Part shown: in pieces, positions 17,075-25,759 of the stretch | Position numbering within the stretch: position 1 is the first letter of the stretch | Layout of the letters: every line of letters begins with the position of its first letter | DNA from: Thermococcus sp. 4557 | GTDB lineage: Archaea; Methanobacteriota_B; Thermococci; Thermococcales; Thermococcaceae | DNA: 64,000 nt | Direction of reading: 5' to 3' | Assembly (NCBI RefSeq): GCF_000221185.1 | Contig: NC_015865.1 | Location: 868,001-932,000 of the forward strand | The notes under the pieces: model-generated | What the model was told of the DNA's origin: nothing | Database searches by the model: none | Seen by the model: the letters and a program-made list of their open reading frames with translations, nothing else | Made by a program: the position numbers and the translations under genes

Positions 17075-17809
17075 TCAGCCGCTTTCGCAGGGAAGTGTGA
17101 CGTTGAAGACCCTAACCTCCATCCAGCCGCCGCGCTTCCCCCTATACAATTCGACCCAATGGGTCGTGTTGAAGTCAAAGAGCACCTCAAGCGTGCCGTT
17201 GCCAAAAACTGGGTAGTTCGGGCCGAGACCGATCCTCGGCCGGAGGTCGATGTGATCCGGATTTACCTGCTTTCCGCCGGTGTCGTGGAAGTAAGCGAAG
17301 ATTACGGGGACAGACGAACAGATGGACCAGTTTGTTGCCGCAAAGGGAACTTCTATCCTACCACCGCTCACGTTTGGGGGAACGGGATAGACCGCCCTCA
17401 CCATCTCAACCTTCGGAACGGCCCAGCCGGGGGTGTCGTAATACCAGACGATATAATCAATCTCGCTCCGGGTTACCTGCCTTCCCGTGGGGTAAACCGT
17501 GAGGTTCACCCAGGGAAAGCCTGCTATGAGCGAGTAGACATCTCCGGATACGTGAACACCCGAGGGATAGAACAGGAACACCGAGTCACGGCCGTTCAGG
17601 AGCCGCTCCAGGGGCTTCCTCTGGAGATGCCACTCGATGACGAGTACAGACCCGTTCGACGTCTCCGCAACGGAGCCAGTGACCCTGAGGTCCTCAGGGC
17701 CGGCCATGAAGTCGTTCAGGGCACCCATTCTGGCGGCCGTTTCAATGCCGAGGAACGCCCATCCAAAGACCACAATGATAAGCACAACGGCGAGGGCCTT
17801 TCTAGCCAT
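17075..17809 (-). CDS. Membrane-anchored extracytoplasmic hypothetical protein
   Basis: 244 residues. A single hydrophobic helix at residues 4-22 is preceded by RK, so the bulk faces outside. The exposed part is beta-rich with several N-x-S/T sequons (NGSV, NVSG, NTTHW, NVTL) that Thermococcales can glycosylate, and two or three cysteines. No family is recognised. Its stop abuts the stop of the FAD subunit. A GCTTTTTATTTTC box precedes it. It lies in the block that separates ipk from fni but need not be functionally linked to the oxidoreductase. Confidence 0.75.
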   Translation of the reverse strand: MARKALAVVLIIVVFGWAFLGIETAARMGALNDFMAGPEDLRVTGSVAETSNGSVLVIEWHLQRKPLERLLNGRDSVFLFYPSGVHVSGDVYSLIAGFPWVNLTVYPTGRQVTRSEIDYIVWYYDTPGWAVPKVEMVRAVYPVPPNVSGGRIEVPFAATNWSICSSVPVIFAYFHDTGGKQVNPDHIDLRPRIGLGPNYPVFGNGTLEVLFDFNTTHWVELYRGKRGGWMEVRVFNVTLPCESG

Positions 17810-17866
17810 CCTGAATCCCCGTGGTGAATAACCAGATGAAAATAAAAAGCTTACGATTTGCGGGCG

Positions 17867-18658
17867 TTACTTTTTGATTCTCGTTCCAAAGCCGTCGCCC
17901 CGTATCGCCCCGCTCAGCCTTCCAGAGACCTTTCCATTGACGAACCAGACCTCCGAGTGTTCGGCTATCTTCTTCGCCTCCTCCAGCTTGTTGCAGATTC
18001 CGCCGGTGACGTCGGTGCCAGCCGCCGTGCAGTGAAGCCTTTCGAGGAGGGAATCTATCTGCTCCCTGCTGAGGTTCTGAATCAGTCTCCCCTCGCCGGG
18101 CCTGCCGTCGTAGATTCCGTCAACGTCCATGAGGAAGATGACCTTCTCCGGCTCAAGCATCTTGGCGAGGTATGTGATGATCTGGTCGCCGGAGAGTATG
18201 TCGATGCCCTTCGCGAGGTCTATCGAGACGTCTCCGAAGAGAACGGGAATGAACCTGAGTTCCAGCAGCCTTTCCACGACTTCCATGTCCCCGTAGGCGA
18301 CCTCACCGTTCTCGGTTATGAAGACGGACGAGGTCGAGACGGAGAAGGCCGGCAGCCCCTCACGGACGAACGCTTTGATGAAGTTCGCGTTTGCCCGGAG
18401 CATGGCCTGATGGGTCTCTGTGAAGCCTATCCTCCTGAAGTTGGCGGTATCCCAGTCCTCTGGAAGGCCTTCCCGTATACCGTACTTTTTCGCCTCGGGG
18501 TGGCCGAAGCTCCCGCCACCGTGGACGATGATGAAGTCCTCGCGGGGATAGAACTTGGCTATTTCCTTCGCTATGTTTCTGACGGTTTCATGGTCGAAGT
18601 TCTCGGGCTCACCCTTCTTATCGCTGAAGACGCTGCCGCCGATTTTTACGATTATCAT
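17867..18658 (-). CDS. ipk: Isopentenyl phosphate kinase
   Basis: 263 residues, amino acid kinase fold: [10 protein letters not shown] phosphate loop at the N-terminus, VHGGGSFGH with the catalytic histidine, GDVSID and DVDGIYD nucleotide-site motifs, and TDVTGGI. It phosphorylates isopentenyl phosphate to IPP, the last step of the archaeal alternative mevalonate route. The start overlaps the mvk stop by four bases, so translation is coupled with mevalonate kinase. Confidence 0.95.
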   Translation of the reverse strand: MIIVKIGGSVFSDKKGEPENFDHETVRNIAKEIAKFYPREDFIIVHGGGSFGHPEAKKYGIREGLPEDWDTANFRRIGFTETHQAMLRANANFIKAFVREGLPAFSVSTSSVFITENGEVAYGDMEVVERLLELRFIPVLFGDVSIDLAKGIDILSGDQIITYLAKMLEPEKVIFLMDVDGIYDGRPGEGRLIQNLSREQIDSLLERLHCTAAGTDVTGGICNKLEEAKKIAEHSEVWFVNGKVSGRLSGAIRGDGFGTRIKK

Positions 18659-19659
18659 AGCAGAACCTCCTCTATCCTCAGCCCTTCGCGGCTTATCCTC
18701 GTTATCATCGGCGTTCCACCGGCTATCGTTATGGCGGTTGCAACCTCGCTCTGGTTCTCCGGGGCCAGGGCGTACATACAGCCACCACCGCCGGCGCCGG
18801 TTATCTTCGCCCCTATCGCCCCCGCAACCCTAGCAGCATATACCAGCTCGCTTAGTTTTTTCGTTGAAACCCCGAGGGCATCTAGGAGGCCGTGGTTGAT
18901 GTTCATGAGACGTCCGAGCTGGGCGAAGCGGAGCTCCCCGTCGAGGTCGGAGGTTATAACGTCGCGGGCCTTCTCGACTATCTTGCCCATCGCAACGAGC
19001 ACCGGTTCTATGACCTCGGGCATTTCCTCGTAGGTTCTCCTCACCATGGCCACAAGTTCCTTCGTTGACCCGCTCGAACCCGTGTAGCCGACGACTATGG
19101 GCAACTCCATGAAGGGCAGGTGCTCAAAGTCCCCCTTCTCGTAGTGGATGAAGCCGCCTATGGCCGAAACCGTTGGGTCTATACCGCTCGATGCCCCCTG
19201 GACGAGGAGCTCGACCTTATGGCCCAGCTTTCCTATCTCCTCGTTGGTCAGTTCAAGGCCGAGGAGCTTTGAGACAGCCCCGATGGTCGCCACAGCCACG
19301 GCGGCTGAGGAACCCAAACCGGCCCCAACGGGAATCTGGGATGTTATCGAGACCGTGATTCCCTTTCCGTTTGCATCGGCTTCCTCTCTCACCAGCTCTA
19401 TTGCCTGACGGACGTAGCTGAGAACCTCGGCAGCTTTACCGTAGTCGCTCTCGAAGTAAATCTCGTCCTCGGAGAAGGACACGGTGAGTCCCGGAACGCG
19501 TATGTCCTTGGCCTCTATCTTTATCGCACCCCTATCGTTGAACTCCGCCCACACGTAGGTTCTGAGGTCTATGGCAGCAGCTATCGCGGGCTTGCCGTAA
19601 ACGACGCTGTGCTCGCCGAAGAGTATAATTTTAGCCGGGGCAGATGCCAGAACCCTCAT
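18655..19659 (-). CDS. mvk: Mevalonate kinase
   Basis: 334 residues, GHMP kinase. Motif 1 [16 protein letters not shown], motif 2 [14 protein letters not shown] (phosphate-binding loop) and motif 3 [14 protein letters not shown] are all intact. It converts mevalonate to mevalonate-5-phosphate in the cytoplasm. GGAGGGTCAAAG precedes the ATG. It is followed by overlapping ipk and preceded by an MNT nucleotidyltransferase and MEMO, probably one transcript. Confidence 0.96.
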   Translation of the reverse strand: MRVLASAPAKIILFGEHSVVYGKPAIAAAIDLRTYVWAEFNDRGAIKIEAKDIRVPGLTVSFSEDEIYFESDYGKAAEVLSYVRQAIELVREEADANGKGITVSITSQIPVGAGLGSSAAVAVATIGAVSKLLGLELTNEEIGKLGHKVELLVQGASSGIDPTVSAIGGFIHYEKGDFEHLPFMELPIVVGYTGSSGSTKELVAMVRRTYEEMPEVIEPVLVAMGKIVEKARDVITSDLDGELRFAQLGRLMNINHGLLDALGVSTKKLSELVYAARVAGAIGAKITGAGGGGCMYALAPENQSEVATAITIAGGTPMITRISREGLRIEEVLL

Positions 19660-19681
19660 CTTTGACCCTCCAGAAGGTTTC

Positions 19682-19990
19682 TCATACGTATTTCACCTCT
19701 TTAAGGATACGTTCTTTGAGGCGCTTCTTTAGGGCGCCCTTGGTTACAAGGTCAACCTTAACCCCAAGGAGTTCCTCCAGGTATTCCTGAAGACGAACGA
19801 ACGTCATTAACCCAACGGGCCGCTCGAACTCCACGAGAATGTCAACATCGCCCTCCATTCTCTGCTCGTTTCGTGAATAGGAACCAAATATACCAATGCG
19901 CCTAACACCGTATTTTTCACTCAGTTCCCTCCGGTGAGCACGCAGGATTTTTTGAACATCCTCAAGTGTCCTAACTCGTGTGGTCTGCAT
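19682..19990 (-). CDS. Orphan MNT-type nucleotidyltransferase
   Basis: 102 residues, minimal nucleotidyltransferase with [11 protein letters not shown] and the metal-binding DVDILVEF. Such proteins normally pair with a HEPN toxin and silence it by AMPylation or nucleotide addition. No HEPN gene (RX4-6H protein of 110-140 residues) is adjacent: mvk follows after 22 bases and MEMO precedes by 38 bases. It may be an orphan antitoxin, or act on another target. There is no strong ribosome binding site, so read-through from MEMO is likely. Confidence 0.85.
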   Translation of the reverse strand: MQTTRVRTLEDVQKILRAHRRELSEKYGVRRIGIFGSYSRNEQRMEGDVDILVEFERPVGLMTFVRLQEYLEELLGVKVDLVTKGALKKRLKERILKEVKYV

Positions 19991-20027
19991 GGTAGAAAAT
20001 AAGAAAAGCCCCTTATGGCCTTTTCGT

Positions 20028-20909
20028 TCACCGCCTGAAGACTATGCTCGCGTAGCCGACGATGGCATCCGTAGAGCGGCTGACCTCGAAGCTCGTCGTG
20101 TAGTGGAGCAGCTCGGCTTCAAGCGCTCCGGCGGAGCGGGAGTAAACCATCGCCGTTCCGACGGCGCCAGGCCCGCACATGGTGTGGTTCATCTCACGGA
20201 GCTCCCTGAACATGCCCTTAACGTCGAAGTCGAGGATTCTCCTTATCACGCGGAAGTCCCACTCCTTTATCCTGTGCGGAAGCTCGCTCGCCCTCGCCCT
20301 GAAGGGCACATAGCCGTACATCGGGCCGTAGTGCATGAAGTCGGTGCTTGCAATAACGACGACGTCCCTGCCGAGCTCCTGCGAGGCTTCAAATACTGCC
20401 CTTCCAAGGTCTTCGGAAACCTCCTCGTCCTGAATGCCGAGGGCTATCGGTACTATTCTAACTTCCTTTCCGGCGAGTTCACTAAGGTACTGGATGAAGG
20501 GGAGCTGGACCTCTATCGAGTGCTCGTATTTGTGGGCCAGCTCGTCGAGGTCGGCTATTCCCGAGAGCTTTGCTATGGCCTTGGTCATCCCGGAATCAAC
20601 ATCAACGTCACCGAGGGGTGTGCGCCACTTTCCGGAAGGATAGATCGCTATCGGAGAGCCGAGGCCGGTATGATTTGGCCCGAGGATTACGAAGGTCTCG
20701 GGGAGACCGTCTTCAAAGATGGCCTTGTACGTTCTCGAAGCCGTGTAGCCCGAGAAGACGTAGCCGGCATGGGGCGCAACGCCGGCAGTAATCCTCCTCT
20801 CGCTTCCCTCCTCGCCGAGGTCGCCCAAGAACTCCTCCAGCATCTCGATGAGCGCTTCGCCCGAGGGGTAGAAGCTGCCTGCAACGGCGGGGTATCTCAT
20901 CTCAGCCAT
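20028..20909 (-). CDS. MEMO1 family protein (AmmeMemoRadiSam system protein B)
   Basis: 293 residues. Family signature [11 protein letters not shown] at the N-terminus, [19 protein letters not shown], and [10 protein letters not shown] with histidine and cysteine residues of the putative metal site. The fold is that of class III extradiol dioxygenases. The biochemical role in archaea is not settled; association with mevalonate kinase genes has long been noted. GGAGGTGGGAGA precedes the ATG. It heads the MNT-mvk-ipk run. Confidence 0.92.
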   Translation of the reverse strand: MAEMRYPAVAGSFYPSGEALIEMLEEFLGDLGEEGSERRITAGVAPHAGYVFSGYTASRTYKAIFEDGLPETFVILGPNHTGLGSPIAIYPSGKWRTPLGDVDVDSGMTKAIAKLSGIADLDELAHKYEHSIEVQLPFIQYLSELAGKEVRIVPIALGIQDEEVSEDLGRAVFEASQELGRDVVVIASTDFMHYGPMYGYVPFRARASELPHRIKEWDFRVIRRILDFDVKGMFRELREMNHTMCGPGAVGTAMVYSRSAGALEAELLHYTTSFEVSRSTDAIVGYASIVFRR

Positions 20910-20943
20910 TCTCCCACCTCCAGCGGTTCTTATGATTCAAACC

Positions 20944-22008
20944 TTAAATACCTTCGACCATCTTCAGCCCGGAGCCGGTGAGCGGAAGGAGAACCCCTGA
21001 GCCAGATGGGATGAAGCCGCTCTCCTGGAGCTTCCACAAGGCCGCGAGAACCGTTGCAGAGGTCGGCTCCACTATGAAACCCCTCCCCCAGAGCCATTCC
21101 AAAGCCCGCTCTATTTCAGAATCCTCGACGCTTACGCAGGTCCCTCCGGTTTCATCAAGAACTGCCTTCATCTCCTCCAGTCGTGGGGGTTCGGGTATCG
21201 CTATTCCCTCCGCAAGGCGGCTTTTAACCGACGAACGCTCGCAGAGGCTCTCGTAGCCCGAGGCCTGGACGGCGACAAAGGTAGGGAGCTCCTCTATCTC
21301 TCCCATACCTTTGAGTTCTGAGAATCCCTTCCAGAGACCGAGGAAGAGCGTTCCGCTTCCGGCCGGAGCGATAACGTAGTCGGGGACGCCGAGCTGCTCG
21401 TAAACCTCAAAGGCGGCCGTCTTTGTTCCCTCAAGGAAGTACGGGTTGAGCCAGTGGGAGACGTAGGTAATCCCGCTCTTCTCCGCGAACTCCACCGCCC
21501 TCCCGTGAACGGTCATCCTGTCGCCGTCAACGAAATGAATCACCGCCCCAAGGCGCTGGAGGAGCGAGAGCTTTCCGGGGAGCGTGTCGTATGAGACAAA
21601 TGTGTGAACCCTGATTCCCGAAGCGAGGCCGTAGAGGGCAAAGCTCAGGGCAGCGTTTCCGGAGCTGTCAAGGACTACCTCGGTGATGCCTTCCTCCCTC
21701 AGCTTCGCCACAGTCACCCAGGTGCCCCTGTCCTTGAAGGAACCGCTCGGCTGGAGGTACTCAAGCTTGAAGAACCCGCTGACTTGGCCGATTGGGAGGG
21801 TGCTCACGGGGGTTATGGCGGGCGTTGCTGGAGGGATGTAATCCTCATTCACCGGAAGGAGATTGAGGTAGCGCCGCATATCAATGTGGGGCCGAAGGCT
21901 GCCGAAGAAATCAGTGTGGTTCCTCTTCACGAGCAGGGTTCCGCCGCAGTCGCAGGTCAGGCGAAACGTTTCGGGGTACCCCTTTCCGCAGTGTGAACAG
22001 ACGAGCAT
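20944..22008 (-). CDS. thrC: Threonine synthase
   Basis: 354 residues from the ATG at 22008 (GGGTGGT ahead of it; the TTG at 22020 overlaps that site). An N-terminal zinc ribbon (CSHCGKGYP...CDCGG) is followed by the PLP fold type II domain with the cofactor lysine in SGSFKDRGT, the SSGNAALS phosphate-facing loop and APAGSGTL. It converts O-phosphohomoserine to threonine. Same strand as MEMO with a 34-base gap. Confidence 0.9.
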   Translation of the reverse strand: MLVCSHCGKGYPETFRLTCDCGGTLLVKRNHTDFFGSLRPHIDMRRYLNLLPVNEDYIPPATPAITPVSTLPIGQVSGFFKLEYLQPSGSFKDRGTWVTVAKLREEGITEVVLDSSGNAALSFALYGLASGIRVHTFVSYDTLPGKLSLLQRLGAVIHFVDGDRMTVHGRAVEFAEKSGITYVSHWLNPYFLEGTKTAAFEVYEQLGVPDYVIAPAGSGTLFLGLWKGFSELKGMGEIEELPTFVAVQASGYESLCERSSVKSRLAEGIAIPEPPRLEEMKAVLDETGGTCVSVEDSEIERALEWLWGRGFIVEPTSATVLAALWKLQESGFIPSGSGVLLPLTGSGLKMVEGI

Positions 22009-22077
22009 GGTACCACCCAAGGGTTTTTAGGTTCAGGTGGCAATACATAACGCGCAGGGAATAAAAAGGTGGTTGCC

Positions 22078-22914
22078 ATGGTTGAGAAGTTCGTTTCGGC
22101 AGAGAGACCTCAGACGGAAGAGGGTTACCAGTACCATATCGCGTGCAAACCGGGGGACGTTTCGAGGTACGTCCTGCTCCCCGGCGATCCCGAGAGGGTT
22201 CCGAAGATAAGCTCCCTCTGGGACGAGGCTAGGGAGATAGCCTTCCACAGGGAATACAGAACGCACACCGGCAGGTATAAGGGGGTTCCCATAAGCGTCA
22301 CCTCAACCGGAATAGGCGGCCCCTCGACGGCTATAGCGGTAGAGGAGCTCGCCGCGATAGGCGCGGACACCTTCATAAGGGTCGGCTCGACCGGTGCAAT
22401 CCAGCCGGGAATGGAGATAGGGGACCTGATCATAGCGAAGGCCGCTGTGAGGCTTGAGGGGACTTCAAAGCAGTACGTCCGCGTCGAATACCCCGCCGTT
22501 GCGGACCTTGAGGTTACCCTCGCGCTGATAGAGGCGGCTGAAACCCTCGGAGTCCGCTACCACATCGGCATCACCGCCTCGACCGACAGCTTCTACCTCG
22601 GCCAGGGGAGACCGGGACTCAGGGGCTACTTCCCGAGCTTCGCAAAGCACATAATGGACGACCTGAGGCAGGCCAACGTCACCAACTTCGAGATGGAGGC
22701 GGCGACGCTCTACACGCTTTCCAGCATCTACGGGCTGAGGGCCGGCTGCGTCTGCTCCGTCTTCGCCAACAGGGTGACCAACGAGTTCGGCAAGGCCGGG
22801 GAGAAGGAGGCCGCCCTCGTTGCCAGCGAAGCCGTGAAGATACTCGCCGAGTGGGATGAGGAAAAGGAGAAGGCAGGGAAGAAAGTCTGGTTCCCGGGGC
22901 TGAGAAGGGTTTGA
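22078..22914 (+). CDS. udp: Uridine phosphorylase
   Basis: 278 residues, NP-I nucleoside phosphorylase. Visible: LLPGDPERVPKI phosphate site, STGIGGPSTAIA, IRVGSTGAIQ, and the EMEAATLYTLSS ribose site with the catalytic region. It splits uridine with phosphate for pyrimidine salvage. The ATG at 22078 follows AAGGTGGTTGCC; the GTG at 22069 is inside that site. Divergent from thrC. A T-rich terminator follows, then the long noncoding tRNA region. Confidence 0.93.
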   Translation: MVEKFVSAERPQTEEGYQYHIACKPGDVSRYVLLPGDPERVPKISSLWDEAREIAFHREYRTHTGRYKGVPISVTSTGIGGPSTAIAVEELAAIGADTFIRVGSTGAIQPGMEIGDLIIAKAAVRLEGTSKQYVRVEYPAVADLEVTLALIEAAETLGVRYHIGITASTDSFYLGQGRPGLRGYFPSFAKHIMDDLRQANVTNFEMEAATLYTLSSIYGLRAGCVCSVFANRVTNEFGKAGEKEAALVASEAVKILAEWDEEKEKAGKKVWFPGLRRV

Positions 22915-22920
22915 CACCCA

Positions 22921-22940
22921 AGTTTTTGTTTTGTTGTTTC
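22921..22940 (+). terminator. T-rich terminator of udp
   Basis: GTTTTTGTTTTGTTGTTTCC begins a few bases after the udp stop; runs of five and four T separated by single G are typical intrinsic terminators in Thermococcales. Confidence 0.55.
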
Positions 22941-23040
22941 CTGAAACGCTCGCAAAGATTTCTTTTCTCTTATTGGCCCCCTCAAGGGGCCTTTAGATAA
23001 CGAAACAATCCAACAGGCGACAACAACTTGAAATCAAAAC

Positions 23041-23441
23041 CTGCCTGAGAACATTATAGAAAAGGCATTTGATCTTCCGCCAGCGCTCCTTGGGAAGCGA
23101 AGCTTCTCGAGGTGTTGAGGCAAAGCCTCAACATGCGAAGGAAGCTTTTGGAAAAGCTTCACCAAAAGTTGGTAGCTCTTCATCCAAGGGTTCGAATAGG
23201 AGAGATTTTACTCACAAGCCCCCACAGACTTTCAGAAGAGAACACATCAGATAAAGGCATCAACAGGGGTTTATTCCCTCTTGACGCCCTTTGGGCGTCG
23301 ATTTAAAGTTAAACCCGTACTCAAAGAGCAAATCGAAAAGTTCTCATACCCAAAACTGCCAGTAGGTAGGAAAATCATTAGAATTCAGCTTTCCAAAAAG
23401 AGCTACCAACTTTGATGAAACTTTTGCTTGGCAAAAGTTTC
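23041..23441 (-). repeat. Modular noncoding element, copy 1 (inverted relative to copy 2)
   Basis: Read on the minus strand from the tRNA-Arg end outward, it holds in order: an AAACTTTTGC/GCAAAAGTTT hairpin (23417-23441) that begins two bases after the encoded CCA; CTCTTTGAG plus a GGGTTTAAC box; a GACGCCC/GGGCGTC hairpin (near 23281-23302); a GATGAAGAGCTACC plus AACTTTTGGTGAAGC box with a CTTTTCCAAAAG stem (near 23140-23182); and GGCGGAAGATCAAATGCC (near 23063-23085). The same blocks occur in the same order in copy 2 on the other side of the tRNA pair. No coding frame is convincing. Confidence 0.65.
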
Positions 23442-23443
23442 TG

Positions 23444-23521
23444 TGGCGCCCCGGCGGGGATTCGAACCCCGGACCTCGAGGTCCGCAGCCTCGCGCCCTA
23501 TCCAGACTAGGCCACCGGGGC
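23444..23521 (-). tRNA. tRNA-Arg (anticodon GCG)
   Basis: Complete cloverleaf: acceptor GCCCCGG/CCGGGGC, anticodon stem CGAGG/CCTCG with loop CTGCGGA, T arm CGGGG-TTCGAAT-CCCCG, discriminator G and an encoded CCA. It reads CGC and CGU. A TTTATAAA box lies 30 bp before it. A strong hairpin begins two bases after the CCA. Confidence 0.95.
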
Positions 23522-23550
23522 ACTTGCCAGCTAAACCTTCCAGAGAACGC

Positions 23551-23558
23551 TTTATAAA
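23551..23558 (-). promoter_or_regulatory. TATA box of tRNA-Arg(GCG)
   Basis: TTTATAAA on the minus strand, 30 bp before the mature 5' end. Confidence 0.65.
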
Positions 23559-23584
23559 TTTAACCGTCCGGCGGGACCGAAAGA

Positions 23585-23593
23585 TTTATAAAT
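23585..23593 (+). promoter_or_regulatory. TATA box of tRNA-Gly(GCC)
   Basis: TTTATAAAT, about 35 bp before the tRNA-Gly. It stands back to back with the tRNA-Arg TATA box, 26 bp apart, forming a divergent promoter pair. Confidence 0.65.
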
Positions 23594-23627
23594 CAACCAC
23601 AGGTGAGTATGTAACGGGCCGCAAAGT

Positions 23628-23705
23628 GCGGTGGTAGTCTAGCCTGGTCTAGGACAGCGGCCTGCCACGCCGCTGGCCCGGGTTCAAATCCCGGCCACCG
23701 CACCA
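23628..23705 (+). tRNA. tRNA-Gly (anticodon GCC)
   Basis: Acceptor GCGGTGG/CCACCGC, anticodon stem GCGGC/GCCGC with loop CTGCCAC, T arm CCGGG-TTCAAAT-CCCGG, discriminator A and encoded CCA. It reads GGC and GGU. A hairpin of the modular element begins seven bases after the CCA. Confidence 0.95.
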
Positions 23706-23712
23706 TTCTAAC

Positions 23713-24105
23713 AAACTTCGCGCAGGCGAAGTTTGATCAAGGTTTGTAGTTCCTCGCAAAGTGTAAGTTCTTAGGTGGTTTCTATGTCAAATGGGTATTT
23801 AAAAGACGAGAACATATAAGGTTGCGTCTCTTTTTGAGTGGGTTTAACTTCAAATAGACGCCCAGAGGGCGTCAGAAGGGGGTAAACCCTTCTAAGGGTT
23901 TTTCAAAGTATTCTCGCTCAAAAAGAATTAATGACTGGAATTGAAAACCAGCTCACCCCGATATCCCCAGTGAAGAACTACTAACTTTTGGTGAAGCTTT
24001 TTCCAAAAGCTTCAGCTCCGTTCTCACTATCGTTCGAACGTCCTGGCAGATGGCGGAAGAAGAGTGCCATTCTAAGAATTGGCAAGTTCTGGAGTGAGTT
24101 TATCC
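23713..24105 (+). repeat. Modular noncoding element, copy 2
   Basis: Blocks in order on the plus strand: hairpin AAACTTCGC/GCGAAGTTT followed by GATCAA (23713-23740); CTCTTTTTGAGTGGGTTTAA box (near 23827); GACGCCC/GGGCGTC hairpin (near 23859-23875); GTGAAGAACTACTAACTTTT plus a GAAGC...CCAAAAGCTTC stem (near 23972-24013); GGCGGAAGAAGAGTGCC (near 24052-24068). It is homologous to the reverse complement of copy 1, and together they frame the divergent tRNA pair symmetrically. No gene is visible up to 24298. Confidence 0.65.
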
Positions 24106-24263
24106 TCAAGTTGCCCTTGTGATGCCAGAACATAGATGAAACCTATTGAAAAAAGTTTATTTCGAGGTTAAATCAAGTTTAAGTTGCAGTTAAACAGTGC
24201 CCGACTTATTTTTGCTTTTCGGAGAGAAAAATATTTTTGGCCAACCTTTTCCAAAAGGCCAAG

Positions 24264-24274
24264 ATAAAAAAAGA
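24264..24274 (-). terminator. Terminator of the Nox-type flavoprotein
   Basis: A run of seven T on the minus strand starts about 26 bases after the stop codon at 24299, followed by a CCTTTT/AAAAGG hairpin. Confidence 0.5.
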
Positions 24275-24298
24275 AGCGGTGAAATCGCACGAAACCCT

Positions 24299-25636
24299 TC
24301 AGGCCCTCAGCTTCGCGAGGGCATCCTCGGCGGCCTTGACGACGTGATAGCCTATTGGCGAAGCAGTCAAGAGCGGGTGGGTCGCTATCTGGAGGGTGTA
24401 GAGCTCGCTCGCGGTGAGTCTCTTCTGTATCGCGAGGGCGAGAATGTTTATCATCTCGCCGACGCTCTTTCCACCAGCTATCTGTGCCCCGAGTATCGCT
24501 CCCCTGTCGCGGGAGAAGATGAGCTTAACCGTCACCATCGAGGTGTCCGGGAACTTCGCCGGGTGCCTGTCGGGGCCTTTGGCGGTGCCAACTATGACTT
24601 CAAAGCCTTCCTTCCTGGCGGCCTCCTCGGTGAGGCCCGCGGCCGCAAGGGTGAGACCTGCAACGTTGGTGGAGTAAACGCCTATCGTCCTCCTGTTCTC
24701 ACGGACTATCTGGAGCTTGAAGAGGTTCGCACCGGCTATTCTCGCCTCGAAGGTTGCCGTTGAAGCGAGCATAAGGCCGTAGGGCTTGCCCGTGAAGAAG
24801 TCCCTGTGCTCCACGCAGTCGCCGACGGCAAAGATGTCCGGGTGAGAGGTTCTCATGTACTCGTCGGTCCAGATGCCGTAGCGCGTAACCCTGAGGCCAG
24901 CCTTAACGGCCAGCTCGACGTTCGGCCTGTAGCCGATGGAGAATATAACGAGGTCCGCGGGAAGCTCGCTTCCGTCGATGAGCCTCACACGCTCGACCCT
25001 TTCCTCACCAAGGATCCGCTCAACCTGTCCATAGACGACCTTTATGCCCCTCTCCTCAAGCCGTTCCGCGACCATCTCGCTGAACTCCCTATCGAAGGAG
25101 CTCCTCAGGAGCCTGCTCCTCACGAGAATCGTCACGTCCTTTCCGAGCTTTCTTATCTCATCGCCGACCTCGAGTGCTATGAAGCCGCCGCCGACGATGA
25201 CGACCTTCTCCGCCTCCCCGAGCCTCTCACGGAACTCCTTCAGGTAGTGGTAGTCTTTCGGGACGGTGTAAACTCCCTCCAGCTCAGAGCCAGGGAACTC
25301 CGGCTTGACGGGTTTTGAACCGGTCGCAAGGACGAGCTTCTCCCAGGCGATCTCCTTCCCGGAGGCAGTCCTCACGAGCTTTGCCCTCGGGTCGATCTCC
25401 GTAACCTCATCAGTCAATATGTCCACTCCAAGCGGCTCCAGGAACTTCTCGACTGGAAGAATGTCATCGTCAACACTTTCCAGTGTGCCAAAGATGTACG
25501 GGATGCCACAGGGGACCATGGCAACATCTTCCCTCTTGATGACCAGAACGCTTTTGTTGGGGTAGAACTTCCGGGCCGAAATCGCCGCGGTCAGGCCACC
25601 GGCGCTCGCGCCTATGATAACAACATCGTACTTCAT
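24299..25636 (-). CDS. NAD(P)H-dependent flavoprotein (NADH oxidase / CoA-disulfide reductase family)
   Basis: 445 residues from the ATG at 25636, which follows AGGGGGGTCTAAC. FAD site VIIGASAGGLTAA, the single redox cysteine in VPCGIPY near residue 43, an NAD site VIVGGGFIALEVG near 155, FAVGDC near 275, and the C-terminal dimerisation domain with THPLLTASP. The single-cysteine family reduces O2, CoA disulfide or polysulfide with NAD(P)H; Pyrococcus Nox2 is the closest type I recall, but the acceptor cannot be read from sequence. It stands alone, with a U-rich terminator before the repeat region. Confidence 0.88.
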   Translation of the reverse strand: MKYDVVIIGASAGGLTAAISARKFYPNKSVLVIKREDVAMVPCGIPYIFGTLESVDDDILPVEKFLEPLGVDILTDEVTEIDPRAKLVRTASGKEIAWEKLVLATGSKPVKPEFPGSELEGVYTVPKDYHYLKEFRERLGEAEKVVIVGGGFIALEVGDEIRKLGKDVTILVRSRLLRSSFDREFSEMVAERLEERGIKVVYGQVERILGEERVERVRLIDGSELPADLVIFSIGYRPNVELAVKAGLRVTRYGIWTDEYMRTSHPDIFAVGDCVEHRDFFTGKPYGLMLASTATFEARIAGANLFKLQIVRENRRTIGVYSTNVAGLTLAAAGLTEEAARKEGFEVIVGTAKGPDRHPAKFPDTSMVTVKLIFSRDRGAILGAQIAGGKSVGEMINILALAIQKRLTASELYTLQIATHPLLTASPIGYHVVKAAEDALAKLRA

Positions 25637-25759
25637 GTTAGACCCCCCTAAAGGTTTTCGGTTATAGTTACACACCAAAGGATTTTAACTTTTCGTTAAC
25701 CTCTGGTTCAAAACGCGGGTACTGAATGTTTCAACAATGAAGAAAAAATAGCAGGGGAG

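Noticed and set aside
23069-23306. Short plus-strand frames in the noncoding tRNA region
   Set aside because: They run through the hairpins and repeat blocks, lack ribosome binding sites and do not match the equivalent part of copy 2.
22915-24298. Integrated tRNA-borne element or CRISPR array
   Set aside because: No integrase, no att duplication of a tRNA end and no regularly spaced short repeats; the repeats are two inverted modular copies.
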